A stretch of DNA of 64,000 bases from Aerobium sp039839275 (GTDB taxonomy: Bacteria; Pseudomonadota; Alphaproteobacteria; Rhizobiales; Rhizobiaceae), in assembly GCF_039839275.1 (NCBI RefSeq), contig NZ_JBDOQP010000001.1, forward strand, positions 310,001-374,000. The letters are read 5' to 3'. The translations under genes and the position numbers were made by a program. The first letter of the stretch is position 1. Each line of letters starts with the position of its first letter. The notes under the pieces were generated by a model, which worked only from the letters and a program-made list of their open reading frames with translations, did not search any database and was not told the DNA's origin. Shown one piece after another: positions 8,207-15,796 of the stretch.

Positions 8207-8917
8207 GTGAAAGCCCTGCTAGCTACCGTATCCGGATTTGCCGTCGCCATGGTGCTGTTTGGCGGAGGCGTTGCCGTGGCCACCGGAGTGATCATGGTCG
8301 ACGATGCGCCGCAGGCACGCGCAGCCAACGATGTCGCCCAGGTCTGGACAGGTAAGCCGCGTCCTGTCGACGTTGACGCCCAGGCGTTCGAGCGTGTCGG
8401 CCCGCCGGTGGTCACTATGGCAGAAGAAGTCGACGGCGCTCCGGCCGATGACGGGAGCTCCAATGAGGCCCTCATGGCATCGGCTGATCCCGGAGTCGAC
8501 ACGATGACCACGGCTGCCTACCAGCCCGCCGAAGAAGCGCAGATGGCCGTCGACGAAGCTCTGATCGAACTGCACACCGCCCATGTCGAATGGTGTTCCA
8601 GCCATTACCGCTCATATGATCCCGACAGCGACAGCTACCGGCCCTATAGCGGCGGCTTCCGCGCCTGCGAGTCGCCTTACTCGGAAGAGATGGCGGCTTG
8701 GGACGCGCCTGAATATGCCACCCCTGTCGACAGCGCCTACAGCCAGGTGGAAGACGCTTCCGTACAGACCGCCAGCTTTGGCGGCCAGCAGGGCGATAGC
8801 CGGTTTGGCATGACGCCGGAGCATGTCCGTTCATGTTTCGACCGCTATCGCTCGTATCGCGTCGAGGACAACAGCTACCAGCCCTATGGCGGCGGCCCCA
8901 GGCAGCAGTGCGAATAG
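8207..8917 (+). CDS. BA14K-type secreted protein with two BA14K motifs
   Basis: 236 residues from a GTG start with AGAGGAGC seven bases upstream; the frame is open further back but has no better start. The first 35 residues form a signal peptide or membrane anchor (KALLATVSGFAVAMVLFGGG). The rest is acidic. It carries two copies of the BA14K signature, Cys-x3-Tyr-Arg-Ser-Tyr followed after about 15 residues by a Gly-rich turn and Cys: CSSHYRSYD at about 127 and CFDRYRSYR near residue 211. BA14K proteins are common in Hyphomicrobiales and are described as immunoreactive, lectin-like surface proteins. The function here is unknown. Confidence 0.8.
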   Translation: MKALLATVSGFAVAMVLFGGGVAVATGVIMVDDAPQARAANDVAQVWTGKPRPVDVDAQAFERVGPPVVTMAEEVDGAPADDGSSNEALMASADPGVDTMTTAAYQPAEEAQMAVDEALIELHTAHVEWCSSHYRSYDPDSDSYRPYSGGFRACESPYSEEMAAWDAPEYATPVDSAYSQVEDASVQTASFGGQQGDSRFGMTPEHVRSCFDRYRSYRVEDNSYQPYGGGPRQQCE

Positions 8918-9002
8918 TTCAAGTCGCAGTTTTCTACGGTGAAACCGGATGGCCTGGCTGGGCGTTGATTGCTGGCGCGATGATGCGCGGGAGGAATTCA
9001 GC

Positions 9003-9200
9003 ATGGCCAAAACAACCACGTCCAAGACCCTGTCCAAGAAGGGCACCGAAGCTGGCCGCAGCCTGCATGCCGCGGCTGCCAAGGAAGAGCGGAAGGTGGA
9101 AGGCGAGAAGGGCAGCGACCTGAAGAAGGGCGCCGCCCGCTTCGAGGAGCGCGCGAAAAGCGCCAACGGCAAGGGCGCGAAGAAGACGCAGACAGATTAG
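9003..9200 (+). CDS. Small lysine-rich hypothetical protein
   Basis: 65 residues from the ATG at 9003, with GGGAGGAA well placed upstream. It is very rich in Lys, Ala and Glu (KKGTEAGRSLHAAAAKEERK; ending KGAKKTQTD), has no hydrophobic segment, and is probably disordered or helical. The composition resembles small histone-like or stress proteins, but I recognise no family. Its stop overlaps the ohrR stop by three bases on the opposite strand. The strong ribosome site supports a real gene. Confidence 0.6.
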   Translation: MAKTTTSKTLSKKGTEAGRSLHAAAAKEERKVEGEKGSDLKKGAARFEERAKSANGKGAKKTQTD

Positions 9201-9631
9201 GTGTCGACCGTCAGGGCTGCACGCAGGCGCCGGATTTCCTGATTGAGCGAGATCATCTTTTTGGCCGTCATCCCGGCTTTGGCGAATAGCGCCTCGCCAA
9301 GGCAGCGGCTGCGCTCACTCAGCGCTTTTCCCTGCTCAGTCAAATCAACCCGTACGCTGCGTTCGTCCTCCACGCTGCGCGTACGGCGGACGAGTGAGGC
9401 TGCTTCCAGGCGCTTGACCAGCGGAGTGATGGTGCTTGGCTCGAGGTCGAGCCGAGCCGCAATCGTACCGATGCTCAGTCCATCCTTCTCCCACAGGACG
9501 TTCAGCACCAGATATTGAGGGTAGGTGATCCCGAGCCCATCGAGCAGCGGCTTGTAGAGCCGGCTGACAGCCAGTGATGTCGAATAGAGCGAGAAGCACA
9601 GCTGGTCCTCGAGCGAGATTGCTTGGGTCAT
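9197..9631 (-). CDS. ohrR: OhrR, MarR-family organic hydroperoxide repressor
   Basis: 144 residues from the ATG at 9631; a GTG at 9646 would add five residues. It is a MarR-type winged helix: SLEDQLCFSLYSTSLAVSRLYKPLLDGLGITYPQYLVL is the OhrR beginning, and TIAARLDLEPSTITPLVKRLE is the recognition region. Cys12 is in the position of the OhrR sensing cysteine, oxidised by organic peroxides to release DNA. It is divergent from ohr with 122 bases between, the usual arrangement, so it probably represses both genes. Confidence 0.92.
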   Translation of the reverse strand: MTQAISLEDQLCFSLYSTSLAVSRLYKPLLDGLGITYPQYLVLNVLWEKDGLSIGTIAARLDLEPSTITPLVKRLEAASLVRRTRSVEDERSVRVDLTEQGKALSERSRCLGEALFAKAGMTAKKMISLNQEIRRLRAALTVDT

Positions 9632-9707
9632 GGTTCTGCGTATCACGCAATTGTTTATCGCGGCAAATAAAAACTGGACAGGCAGGTCACTTCGCGTTAC
9701 GAAGATG

Positions 9708-9721
9708 ATTATCGCGATAAT
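9708..9721. promoter_or_regulatory. Perfect palindrome, OhrR operator candidate
   Basis: ATTATCGCGATAAT is a perfect 14-base palindrome between ohrR and ohr, 33 bases before the ohr start. Partial copies of the core lie on both sides: TTTATCGCG near 9654 and GTATCGCGA near 9724. A cluster of related sites in the shared promoter fits repression by OhrR of both genes. Confidence 0.5.
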
Positions 9722-9753
9722 GAGTATCGCGACCGCAATCCAAGGAGGCCGAT

Positions 9754-10176
9754 GTGCCAGTCAATGTTCTGTACAGCACCAACGCAATGTCCACCGGAGG
9801 ACGTGACGGCAAGTCTTGCATAGATGGCGGACGAGAGATTCCGCTGTCCACCCCGAAGGAGTTGGGCGGTGGCGGGGGAGACGGCGCAAATCCTGAACAG
9901 CTTTTCGCTGCCGGCTATTCTGCCTGCTTCCTCGGCGCCCTCAAGGCCGTTGCACCTCAAATGAAGCTCAGGGTTCCCCAAGATGCCGCGGTCACCGCAA
10001 CCGTCGGTATCGGGCCGCGCAGCGAGGGCGGTTTTGGCATCACCGCCGCGCTGGCGATCAGCCTGCCGGGCCTTTCCCGCGACGACGCGGAGCGGCTGGT
10101 CGAAGCCGCACATCAGACGTGCCCCTATTCGAACGCGACCCGAAACAACCTCGATGTCGCATTGACGCTCGTCTGA
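9754..10176 (+). CDS. ohr: Organic hydroperoxide resistance protein Ohr
   Basis: 140 residues from a GTG start with AAGGAGG six bases upstream. It is an Ohr/OsmC-fold thiol peroxidase. Cys58 (FAAGYSACFLGAL) and Cys123 (HQTCPYSNATR) are the peroxidatic and resolving cysteines in the Ohr arrangement, and the SCIDGGREIPLSTPKELGG stretch is typical. It reduces organic peroxides in the cytosol using lipoylated proteins as reductant (known for the family). The neighbouring ohrR and palindrome point to peroxide induction. Confidence 0.95.
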   Translation: MPVNVLYSTNAMSTGGRDGKSCIDGGREIPLSTPKELGGGGGDGANPEQLFAAGYSACFLGALKAVAPQMKLRVPQDAAVTATVGIGPRSEGGFGITAALAISLPGLSRDDAERLVEAAHQTCPYSNATRNNLDVALTLV

Positions 10177-10239
10177 GCTCTGATCAAGCAGCTCCACCTG
10201 CACCCGGGAGCCTTGCCGGGTTTGCGGAAAGGAAGACAT

Positions 10240-10731
10240 ATGTTCGGAATTACGCCTCTCGGCTGGCTGCATACGCTGGGTAGCCTGCCTGCCATCCCCG
10301 CCGCCGCCTATATGCTTGTCCGCCATGGTCGGATCGTCCCGCGCTCCATCGCCGGCCGAATATACTTCGTATGCATGGTAATCGGCGCGCTCACTGTCTT
10401 CCTCGTAGCCAATGCGCCGGAAAGCCCGATCATCGGAGCGGCCACCCTCGTGATTCTCCTTGCCGGGTACATCATAGGCAGGGTCACGGCCCTAGGCCGC
10501 GTCCGCTGGTATCTGGAAACTTTTTTCCTGACCCTCACGGTGTTCCTGCTGATGGTTCCGACAGTCTCCGAAACACTGCGCCGTGTTCCCGATGGACACC
10601 CGATCGTGACGGATCCGAACTCACCGATCCTGAAGGGAGCTCTCGCAGGCCTCGCGGCGATGCTGGTACTCGGTCTAGCCGCGCAGTTCATCTACCTCTT
10701 CAGGTACAAGGTGAGCCGCAAGGCCCCCTGA
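10240..10731 (+). CDS. Small integral membrane protein, unknown function
   Basis: 163 residues from the ATG at 10240 with AAAGGAAG eight bases upstream. Four hydrophobic segments are visible: about 3-24 (ITPLGWLHTLGSLPAIPAAA), 44-62, 66-82 and 135-155. A conserved-looking early His-Thr-Leu-Gly lies in the first helix, and the tail is basic (YKVSRKAP). Some small membrane proteins of the DUF2306 type look like this, but I cannot assign a family. It is the last host gene before the island. Confidence 0.65.
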   Translation: MFGITPLGWLHTLGSLPAIPAAAYMLVRHGRIVPRSIAGRIYFVCMVIGALTVFLVANAPESPIIGAATLVILLAGYIIGRVTALGRVRWYLETFFLTLTVFLLMVPTVSETLRRVPDGHPIVTDPNSPILKGALAGLAAMLVLGLAAQFIYLFRYKVSRKAP

Positions 10732-10935
10732 CCAGCGCTGTGTGAGGCATGGATCCAGCTACGAAAAGCCAGAGATTCGTTTTCTGCCCAGCGCCGGCAC
10801 CATGTCTCTCCCGCTTCCTGGCGACATGGCTGCTGGCAGGGCGCGTGCCCAAATGCATTTCAGGCCCGATCCTGCGATCGGGCCTGAGGCATTAGACCGT
10901 TGATTTCACATAACTATCAGGAGCAGCCCGAAGTG
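10732..10935. other. Host DNA left of the island, with the displaced nrdJ tail
   Basis: No gene is seen here. The stretch holds the hairpin at 10861-10886 and then most of the duplicated last codons of nrdJ (10917-10943). Read on the minus strand it should be the ancestral downstream region of nrdJ, before the island separated it from the gene. Confidence 0.6.
10861..10886 (-). terminator. Perfect 11-bp hairpin, probable original nrdJ terminator
   Basis: CAGGCCCGATC - loop CTGC - GATCGGGCCTG, with all 11 pairs perfect. There is no long T run on either side, so it is not a classic intrinsic terminator. It lies 31 bases beyond the stop codon of the displaced nrdJ tail. That is where the terminator of nrdJ would lie if the island were removed. 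Confidence 0.5.
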
Positions 10936-10943
10936 CTTCCGCA
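10917..10943 (-). repeat. Left attachment site: displaced last codons of nrdJ
   Basis: Read on the minus strand these 27 bases encode Cys-Gly-Ser-Thr-Ser-Gly-Cys-Ser-stop, exactly the end of NrdJ encoded at 43188-43214. The two copies are identical in the first eight bases (TGCGGAAG) and in GGCTGCTCCTGATA at the other end. They differ in the synonymous codons between. Similarity stops sharply at the TGC on the island side. This is the pattern left by site-specific integration into the 3' end of a gene. Confidence 0.85.
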
Positions 10944-11249
10944 ATAATATGAAGGGGTGAGGAAAAAAGGCTATAAAGAATAGCGGGTTAGCACTTGGCA
11001 TACACGCTCCTCGTATGCCGGGACCATGGGTGATCGGAAGGACTAGGAGTGACTCCGTGATGTCCTCATCCCCACTGGCGGTGCTGTGCTGTATGATTGG
11101 CGGTGTGCGGCACGCGCTGAAGCCGCCCGCGACGTGTCGTTGAGATCTCTGGTGGCAAGTCAGCTTCAGCCGAACTCCAGCGCCAGAACCAAAGGTTGGC
11201 TCAGACCGGAGTAGGATCAAACCTCGCCTCTGGTCAGCTCGAGGAGTGC
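10944..11249. other. Left terminal region of the island, no gene
   Basis: No convincing gene. It holds an inverted repeat GGCATAC-N9-GTATGCC at 10997-11019, which shares its core with the repeat at the other end of the island (43164-43187). It is likely the recombinase-binding end of the element. Confidence 0.5.
10997..11019. repeat. GGCATAC/GTATGCC inverted repeat near left island end
   Basis: Seven-base perfect arms with a nine-base spacer, 54 bases inside the left attachment core. The same GTATGCC word occurs in the inverted repeat beside the right attachment core, so it may be a recombinase arm-binding site. Confidence 0.45.
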
Positions 11250-11753
11250 CTATTGCTGCCGCGGTCGCTCTCGATCAGCCAGCGCCCGGTGCAGATCTCT
11301 GATGTCAGCCTCCAAGCGCTCACATTTCAGTCGGAGCTCTGACAGCTCTCCGGACTGTTCGGCGAACTCCAGTTCGGCTTCTGCCCATCGCTGTCTAATC
11401 TTGTCGAGCTCGGTGTTGGCTTCGTCTGCCCGCTGGGTGACATGCCTTCGAATGTTGGTGTGACCGGTGATGGTGCCTTCAAGCGTCTGCGTCACCCATT
11501 CCCGCAGCTCGGCTCGCAACGCTGCGTGGCGGGGCTTTGCGAGCAACGCTCGATCCAAGCCCGCCCTTCTTAACACCTCTTCGATAGACAAACGCCCGCC
11601 AGCGTTCGGATAAACTCCAGAATTGCGCGCAATTTCCTTTGCGATGATCTTCTTGGCACGTTCGATCCTTGAGACCGTAGCCTCGCGCTTCTTATTGGCC
11701 GCTTGGCGGCCGTGCTCTGCAATAGTAGTCGGTTTGTCTCGATTAGCTGACAT
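11250..11753 (-). CDS. Small coiled-coil accessory protein of the recombinase operon (TnpC-like)
   Basis: 167 residues from the ATG at 11753; the frame is open to 11807, but this start lies 13 bases after the preceding gene. The first half is basic with a possible DNA-binding helix bundle (TVSRIERAKKIIAKEIARNSG, then LSIEEVLRRAGLDRALL). The second half (about 95-160) is a long coiled coil rich in Glu, Arg and Leu. It is fourth in the operon after three recombinases. In Tn554 the third transposition gene, tnpC, is also a small accessory protein of this kind. A regulator or orientation factor is inferred. Confidence 0.7.
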   Translation of the reverse strand: MSANRDKPTTIAEHGRQAANKKREATVSRIERAKKIIAKEIARNSGVYPNAGGRLSIEEVLRRAGLDRALLAKPRHAALRAELREWVTQTLEGTITGHTNIRRHVTQRADEANTELDKIRQRWAEAELEFAEQSGELSELRLKCERLEADIRDLHRALADRERPRQQ

Positions 11754-11766
11754 GTCTGAACCGCCG

Positions 11767-13824
11767 CTACAAATCGTGGCTGGACCGGCGCCCATCCCAT
11801 ATGGCACGTGCGACGGGACTTTCGGCCATGATTTGGTTTCGGACGTCCGGCCAGCGCTTCAACTGGGCGAGGATTTGCCCGTCGAAGTAAGCAACCTGGA
11901 GATCCGCCCCAGCAGTGGAAGCTTGGTCGCGGTCACGTAGCAGTCCCCGCAGAGCGCGGAGGCAGTCGGCCTTGGCTCGGGCAAGCTCTAGCCGGTGATC
12001 GCAGCCGGTATCGCAGTTGCCGGGATCGGGTGCACCGCTGCCACGGGTGCACGGACCAAATTGACCGAGCCCCTTCGTGCACAACACGCCCTCGCGCACC
12101 GAAGCCCACAGTCTTCCGTTGAAGGTGAGGATGGCGATCGCCTCAGCCATTGTTTCAGCCCCCAGCTCTTCCTGCCCTCGGCGCATCTTCAAGCCATTCA
12201 GGCCACTTCGGAGCGGTTCCGCCGCCTGCCCCCCGGCCCTGCCGGCTTCAACATCCACGATGGCCTCTTCAGCGAGCGCATACGCAATTTCCTCGGCTAT
12301 TCGCTGGACCTCTTCGGCGATGGAGGGATTCGAGAGGATGTAGTGGAGCGTGATCTCGAGATCCCTGTGCCCAAAAAGGTCCATCAGCACTTGTGGAGCC
12401 GCCGCGACACACAAGGCGATCAGACGAGCGATCGTGTGTCGCCAACGGTGAGCATGGGGTCTTTTTGGCCCTGAAAGGGCAGTCAGCCCCAGCTTCTTGA
12501 TTGCCTCGACTATGGGTTCGGTTGCGTTTCGCAGCGGCGAGCCTGCGGGCTCGGCCCCATCCACCAACAGCATCCACAGATGCGTGCCTTCTTCAGGGCG
12601 GATGACCTTGGCAATCTTCTGTTGGATCTCCAAGGCCTTGATGGCGCGCGGATGTAGTGGCCAGTCCCGATAGGTTCCACCCGGCAAGGGTTCGTACTTG
12701 AACGTGCGCGCGTTAGGCCGCTCCGGATCTTCAGGAGATACGGAATTGTCATCGACGTCCAGGTTTTCGCTAGACCGCGCTCCATCGCAGAACGAAAGCG
12801 TGCAGAAATTCAGCGCTTGGATGATGCCGACCATGACGTTGATGCTTGTGGCATCGCGAGGCGGCCAGACGGCCGTTATCTCCCTCTTCCGGCCGACCTT
12901 GACTTCCCAAGGAAGCTCAGTGAGCGGGCGTCCGTCAGCATCCTTCCAAGGGAAGCTCGCGATTATGAAACGGCGTTCTTCGATAGTTCGAGGATTGGAC
13001 GTGGTGCGACCCGATCGTGCGGCAACGGCCGCGTGTTCTCTCAGCTCAGCCCAGCAATCAATGACCTGCGCCGCGAGGTTGTCTTGAAGCCAGATTGCCC
13101 GGCCCAGAACCGCCGTCACGAATTCATCGGAGAATGGCTCAGTCTGCGACTTTGGCTTCTTTTGCGTCGCTTCCTTTTTTCTTTCTCCACGACGTGACGG
13201 CTCGCTCGTCTGCGTAGGCCGACGATGTTGGTGAGGGGCTCTCCGGATGTTTGGAAAATCCGATAGCAGTCCCCGTTCTCCATACGCCGCCAAATCTATG
13301 ATCAGGGAGAGAGTTTGTCTTCGATACTCCGCAGAAGCGGTCATCCCGATGATGGCGCTCCACTCGTCTCTATCGAGATGTGACCAAAGTCCCTCCTCCC
13401 TGTCGGGGAAGTGCTCGACAATGCATCGGCCTAGCTTTATCGACTGCCGAGCTCGCGCCAGCCAGGTCGATGGACCAATGGTTCGAATTCCGGTCAGCGT
13501 CCGGCGCGGCAGGGACAGTGCCAACAGGGCTCGACACAGGCTTTCGTCTTGGGGATGCAATTCATTGATCTCAGAGTGCTCCCGTGTCCTCGGCGTCAAG
13601 CTTCTGAAGCTTTCACGCTGGGATGCTCCCGCCGGAAGGTAGGAGCCGGGCATAATCCAAGTGTGAGCGCTGAGAGGGGTTCCAGGAAATATCTCGAGGT
13701 GGGCCAAATCTGACCACGGTCTGGAACCAAGCACTTCATAGTTCCCGAGCTGTGACCAGATTCCTTCAGCCCAATTAAAGCCACGCCTACCGCTGTTTCC
13801 TTCAGTACGCGGGGTAGGTGTCAT
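11767..13824 (-). CDS. Tyrosine recombinase, third of the trio
   Basis: 685 residues from the ATG at 13824, which overlaps the preceding gene by 23 bases; a start at 13938 would overlap by 137 bases and is less likely. The catalytic set is complete in the last 400 residues: Arg in FCDGARSSENLDVDD, His-Arg-Trp-Arg in PHAHRWRHTIARL, His in LFGHRDLEITLHY, and the same stretch ends with the candidate Tyr nucleophile. A Cys-rich tail (CTKGLGQFGPC ... CDTGCDH) may bind zinc. It breaks and rejoins DNA for integration or excision of the island. It is co-transcribed with its neighbours. Confidence 0.85.
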   Translation of the reverse strand: MTPTPRTEGNSGRRGFNWAEGIWSQLGNYEVLGSRPWSDLAHLEIFPGTPLSAHTWIMPGSYLPAGASQRESFRSLTPRTREHSEINELHPQDESLCRALLALSLPRRTLTGIRTIGPSTWLARARQSIKLGRCIVEHFPDREEGLWSHLDRDEWSAIIGMTASAEYRRQTLSLIIDLAAYGERGLLSDFPNIRRAPHQHRRPTQTSEPSRRGERKKEATQKKPKSQTEPFSDEFVTAVLGRAIWLQDNLAAQVIDCWAELREHAAVAARSGRTTSNPRTIEERRFIIASFPWKDADGRPLTELPWEVKVGRKREITAVWPPRDATSINVMVGIIQALNFCTLSFCDGARSSENLDVDDNSVSPEDPERPNARTFKYEPLPGGTYRDWPLHPRAIKALEIQQKIAKVIRPEEGTHLWMLLVDGAEPAGSPLRNATEPIVEAIKKLGLTALSGPKRPHAHRWRHTIARLIALCVAAAPQVLMDLFGHRDLEITLHYILSNPSIAEEVQRIAEEIAYALAEEAIVDVEAGRAGGQAAEPLRSGLNGLKMRRGQEELGAETMAEAIAILTFNGRLWASVREGVLCTKGLGQFGPCTRGSGAPDPGNCDTGCDHRLELARAKADCLRALRGLLRDRDQASTAGADLQVAYFDGQILAQLKRWPDVRNQIMAESPVARAIWDGRRSSHDL

Positions 13825-15796
13825 GAACGTCAATCTCGCCACGAAGAAAGCGGGTGAGCCATTCATTAATGGCAGTACTGACCCGCTCTGGAGGGAAGTA
13901 CTCCAACGTCTGATCGAGTGATGCAGCCTCCATTTCAAATGAAGACCCCATCCAGGCCGTCAGGGGTATCGAGCGCTGAATCATAAAGAGTTCCGCGCGT
14001 GCTCTGGTCAGCGGATCAAAGCTGTCCTCGAAAACGACTCCGTTGTTGCATCCCGTACACCGCTGCACCGCGCACAGCGCGCCCGAGGAATGACCAGGTG
14101 CGATTTCCGGAGGTGGATTAGTTGGATCGAGGCAGCCCATGCCAAGCCGCGAGCGCTTGCGATGATCCAGCAGCCTGGCTTCCATCTTCTCATCAATGTG
14201 TCCTCGGTCCACCAATAGGCGAAGTCGCGTGGCGTCGAGAACGCGCCCGCCCTCGATCTCACCAAACACGGCCTTCTGAAGGGCGCGAACTGCCTTTTCA
14301 CTCTGAGCGCGGTAGCGGCGTCGGCGCAGGTAATGAACCAATGTTCTGTAGTCGGAGTGTTGGGCCGCAAGCTGTGCGATTAGGGCGTTATTGCCGCTAG
14401 TTATGTATGCATGGCCTATCCATGCGTCGCGAGCGTCGCTTGTCGTCAGCTGGGTGAGTATTGGATGGTGATCTCCAAGAGAGTGTCTCTCGCAGACCGA
14501 GCGGGCGATATCATTCAAATGAAATGAATCTTCCCCATCGAAAGCACCAACTGCGCCGATCTTGTTCACGACATGGTAAAGCCATGGACTCTTCACCAAC
14601 GCCGCCAAGCGCTCGACTTCAGCTGCACTTTGGTCGCTGCCGTCGCGTAGATGTGTCGCGCGCGCAGCCTCAAGATCTTTGGCGACAGTTCGCCGTAGAG
14701 ATGCTGTGCGCTCGATCATGTATTCCAAAATGCGGTAGGGATGCCACTCGGGCTTCCTGAGGCACGGAATAAAAACGTGTCGTTCGGATCGATGTTTGAA
14801 GGCGTGAACTACGCAGAAATCGGTTCTATGCGGATGATCTTCAACCCACGCTTCGCGCGTACTGATGTCTATCGAGACGACAGTTGCGAGATTCCAGCCT
14901 GTGCCTATGAGAAATAGCCAAAGGAAGACGGCCGTATCGTGATAGCTTGGGTGAAACCACCTTAGTTTCCCAACAATTCCTTGTTGACCGCGCGCAGTCA
15001 TTTTCGGGGCCAAGTAAGCGGGTCCATCATGCTTTTGAGTGCGAGTATCGTTCGCCTTGTTTAGTCCCTGGGCCTTGAGAAGATAGAATCCAGATTTTGA
15101 GGGGATATGATCCTGTGTTAGATGTCGTACGAGCCAGGCATGGTTCTCGGGAAGGTTCCATTCAGCGCTACCAGGCGTGCCAACGACGCCGCGCGGGTCG
15201 CGGCCAAGGAGTGCCATGCGCTCGCCCTCACGGAACATGCCCTTGATCGACATCGCTTCCTTCTTCAATGCGGAATACAGCTTCTTGAACGCTTGAAGAT
15301 CGACATCTTCATTGTGTCTTGGGCCGCGACGAGCGGGCGTCGGCCAGAACAACGGCGTATAACCAGCGATCATCCTTGCTAGGTCAACGAGGCTCTTGAT
15401 TTGCTTGTAAGTGCCCTGACTCCATCCCTGCTCACCGACCCAGAGCGCGAGCGCCCGCCCCATGGCATCCTTCAGTTCCCCAAATGATTTCACGGCACAG
15501 TCTGGATCGATGGTATCCAAGAACCGCATTAGGCCTCGGCAGGAAGCGCGCATCGTTGACTGGAGTGCCGAACTGGGCGTGGTGGTCCGGAATGTGTCCG
15601 CGAGTTCCAGGGCAATCGGCCTCCGTCCCTGGAAATCTCCGGCCCAAGATCTTTTTGACTGCGATCTTAGGTTATCCTCCCGGCCGCCCAGATAGAACTC
15701 AGTTAGGTCTACCTCATACCGAATATCGTCTGGCGGATGGACCCAAAATCTCAGATCAGCCAAATCGAAGAGGTCGTCGAGCTGCGAAGAGATCAT
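13802..15796 (-). CDS. Tyrosine recombinase-like protein, second of the trio (TnpB-like)
   Basis: 664 residues, with ATG overlapping the stop of the first recombinase (ATGA). The catalytic fold is recognisable (VFLWLFLIGTGWNLATVVSID, then SDARDAWIGHAYITSG and HSDYRTLVHYLRRR). The first catalytic Arg is replaced (GTGWNLAT where a GxR motif is expected) and a clean HxxR is lacking. A CAVQRCTGCNNG cluster near the end could bind zinc. Its size and position match TnpB of Tn554-type elements. It may be a structural partner rather than a full catalyst. Confidence 0.82.
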   Translation of the reverse strand: MISSQLDDLFDLADLRFWVHPPDDIRYEVDLTEFYLGGREDNLRSQSKRSWAGDFQGRRPIALELADTFRTTTPSSALQSTMRASCRGLMRFLDTIDPDCAVKSFGELKDAMGRALALWVGEQGWSQGTYKQIKSLVDLARMIAGYTPLFWPTPARRGPRHNEDVDLQAFKKLYSALKKEAMSIKGMFREGERMALLGRDPRGVVGTPGSAEWNLPENHAWLVRHLTQDHIPSKSGFYLLKAQGLNKANDTRTQKHDGPAYLAPKMTARGQQGIVGKLRWFHPSYHDTAVFLWLFLIGTGWNLATVVSIDISTREAWVEDHPHRTDFCVVHAFKHRSERHVFIPCLRKPEWHPYRILEYMIERTASLRRTVAKDLEAARATHLRDGSDQSAAEVERLAALVKSPWLYHVVNKIGAVGAFDGEDSFHLNDIARSVCERHSLGDHHPILTQLTTSDARDAWIGHAYITSGNNALIAQLAAQHSDYRTLVHYLRRRRYRAQSEKAVRALQKAVFGEIEGGRVLDATRLRLLVDRGHIDEKMEARLLDHRKRSRLGMGCLDPTNPPPEIAPGHSSGALCAVQRCTGCNNGVVFEDSFDPLTRARAELFMIQRSIPLTAWMGSSFEMEAASLDQTLEYFPPERVSTAINEWLTRFLRGEIDVHDTYPAY

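Noticed and set aside
9709..10326. 205-codon minus-strand frame opposite ohr
   Set aside because: Ohr has both catalytic cysteines and a good ribosome site; the antisense frame has neither motif nor start signal.
10906..11220. 104-codon minus-strand frame across the left island end
   Set aside because: It spans the attachment site and two inverted repeats, has a poor ribosome site, and its sequence is unlike a conserved protein.
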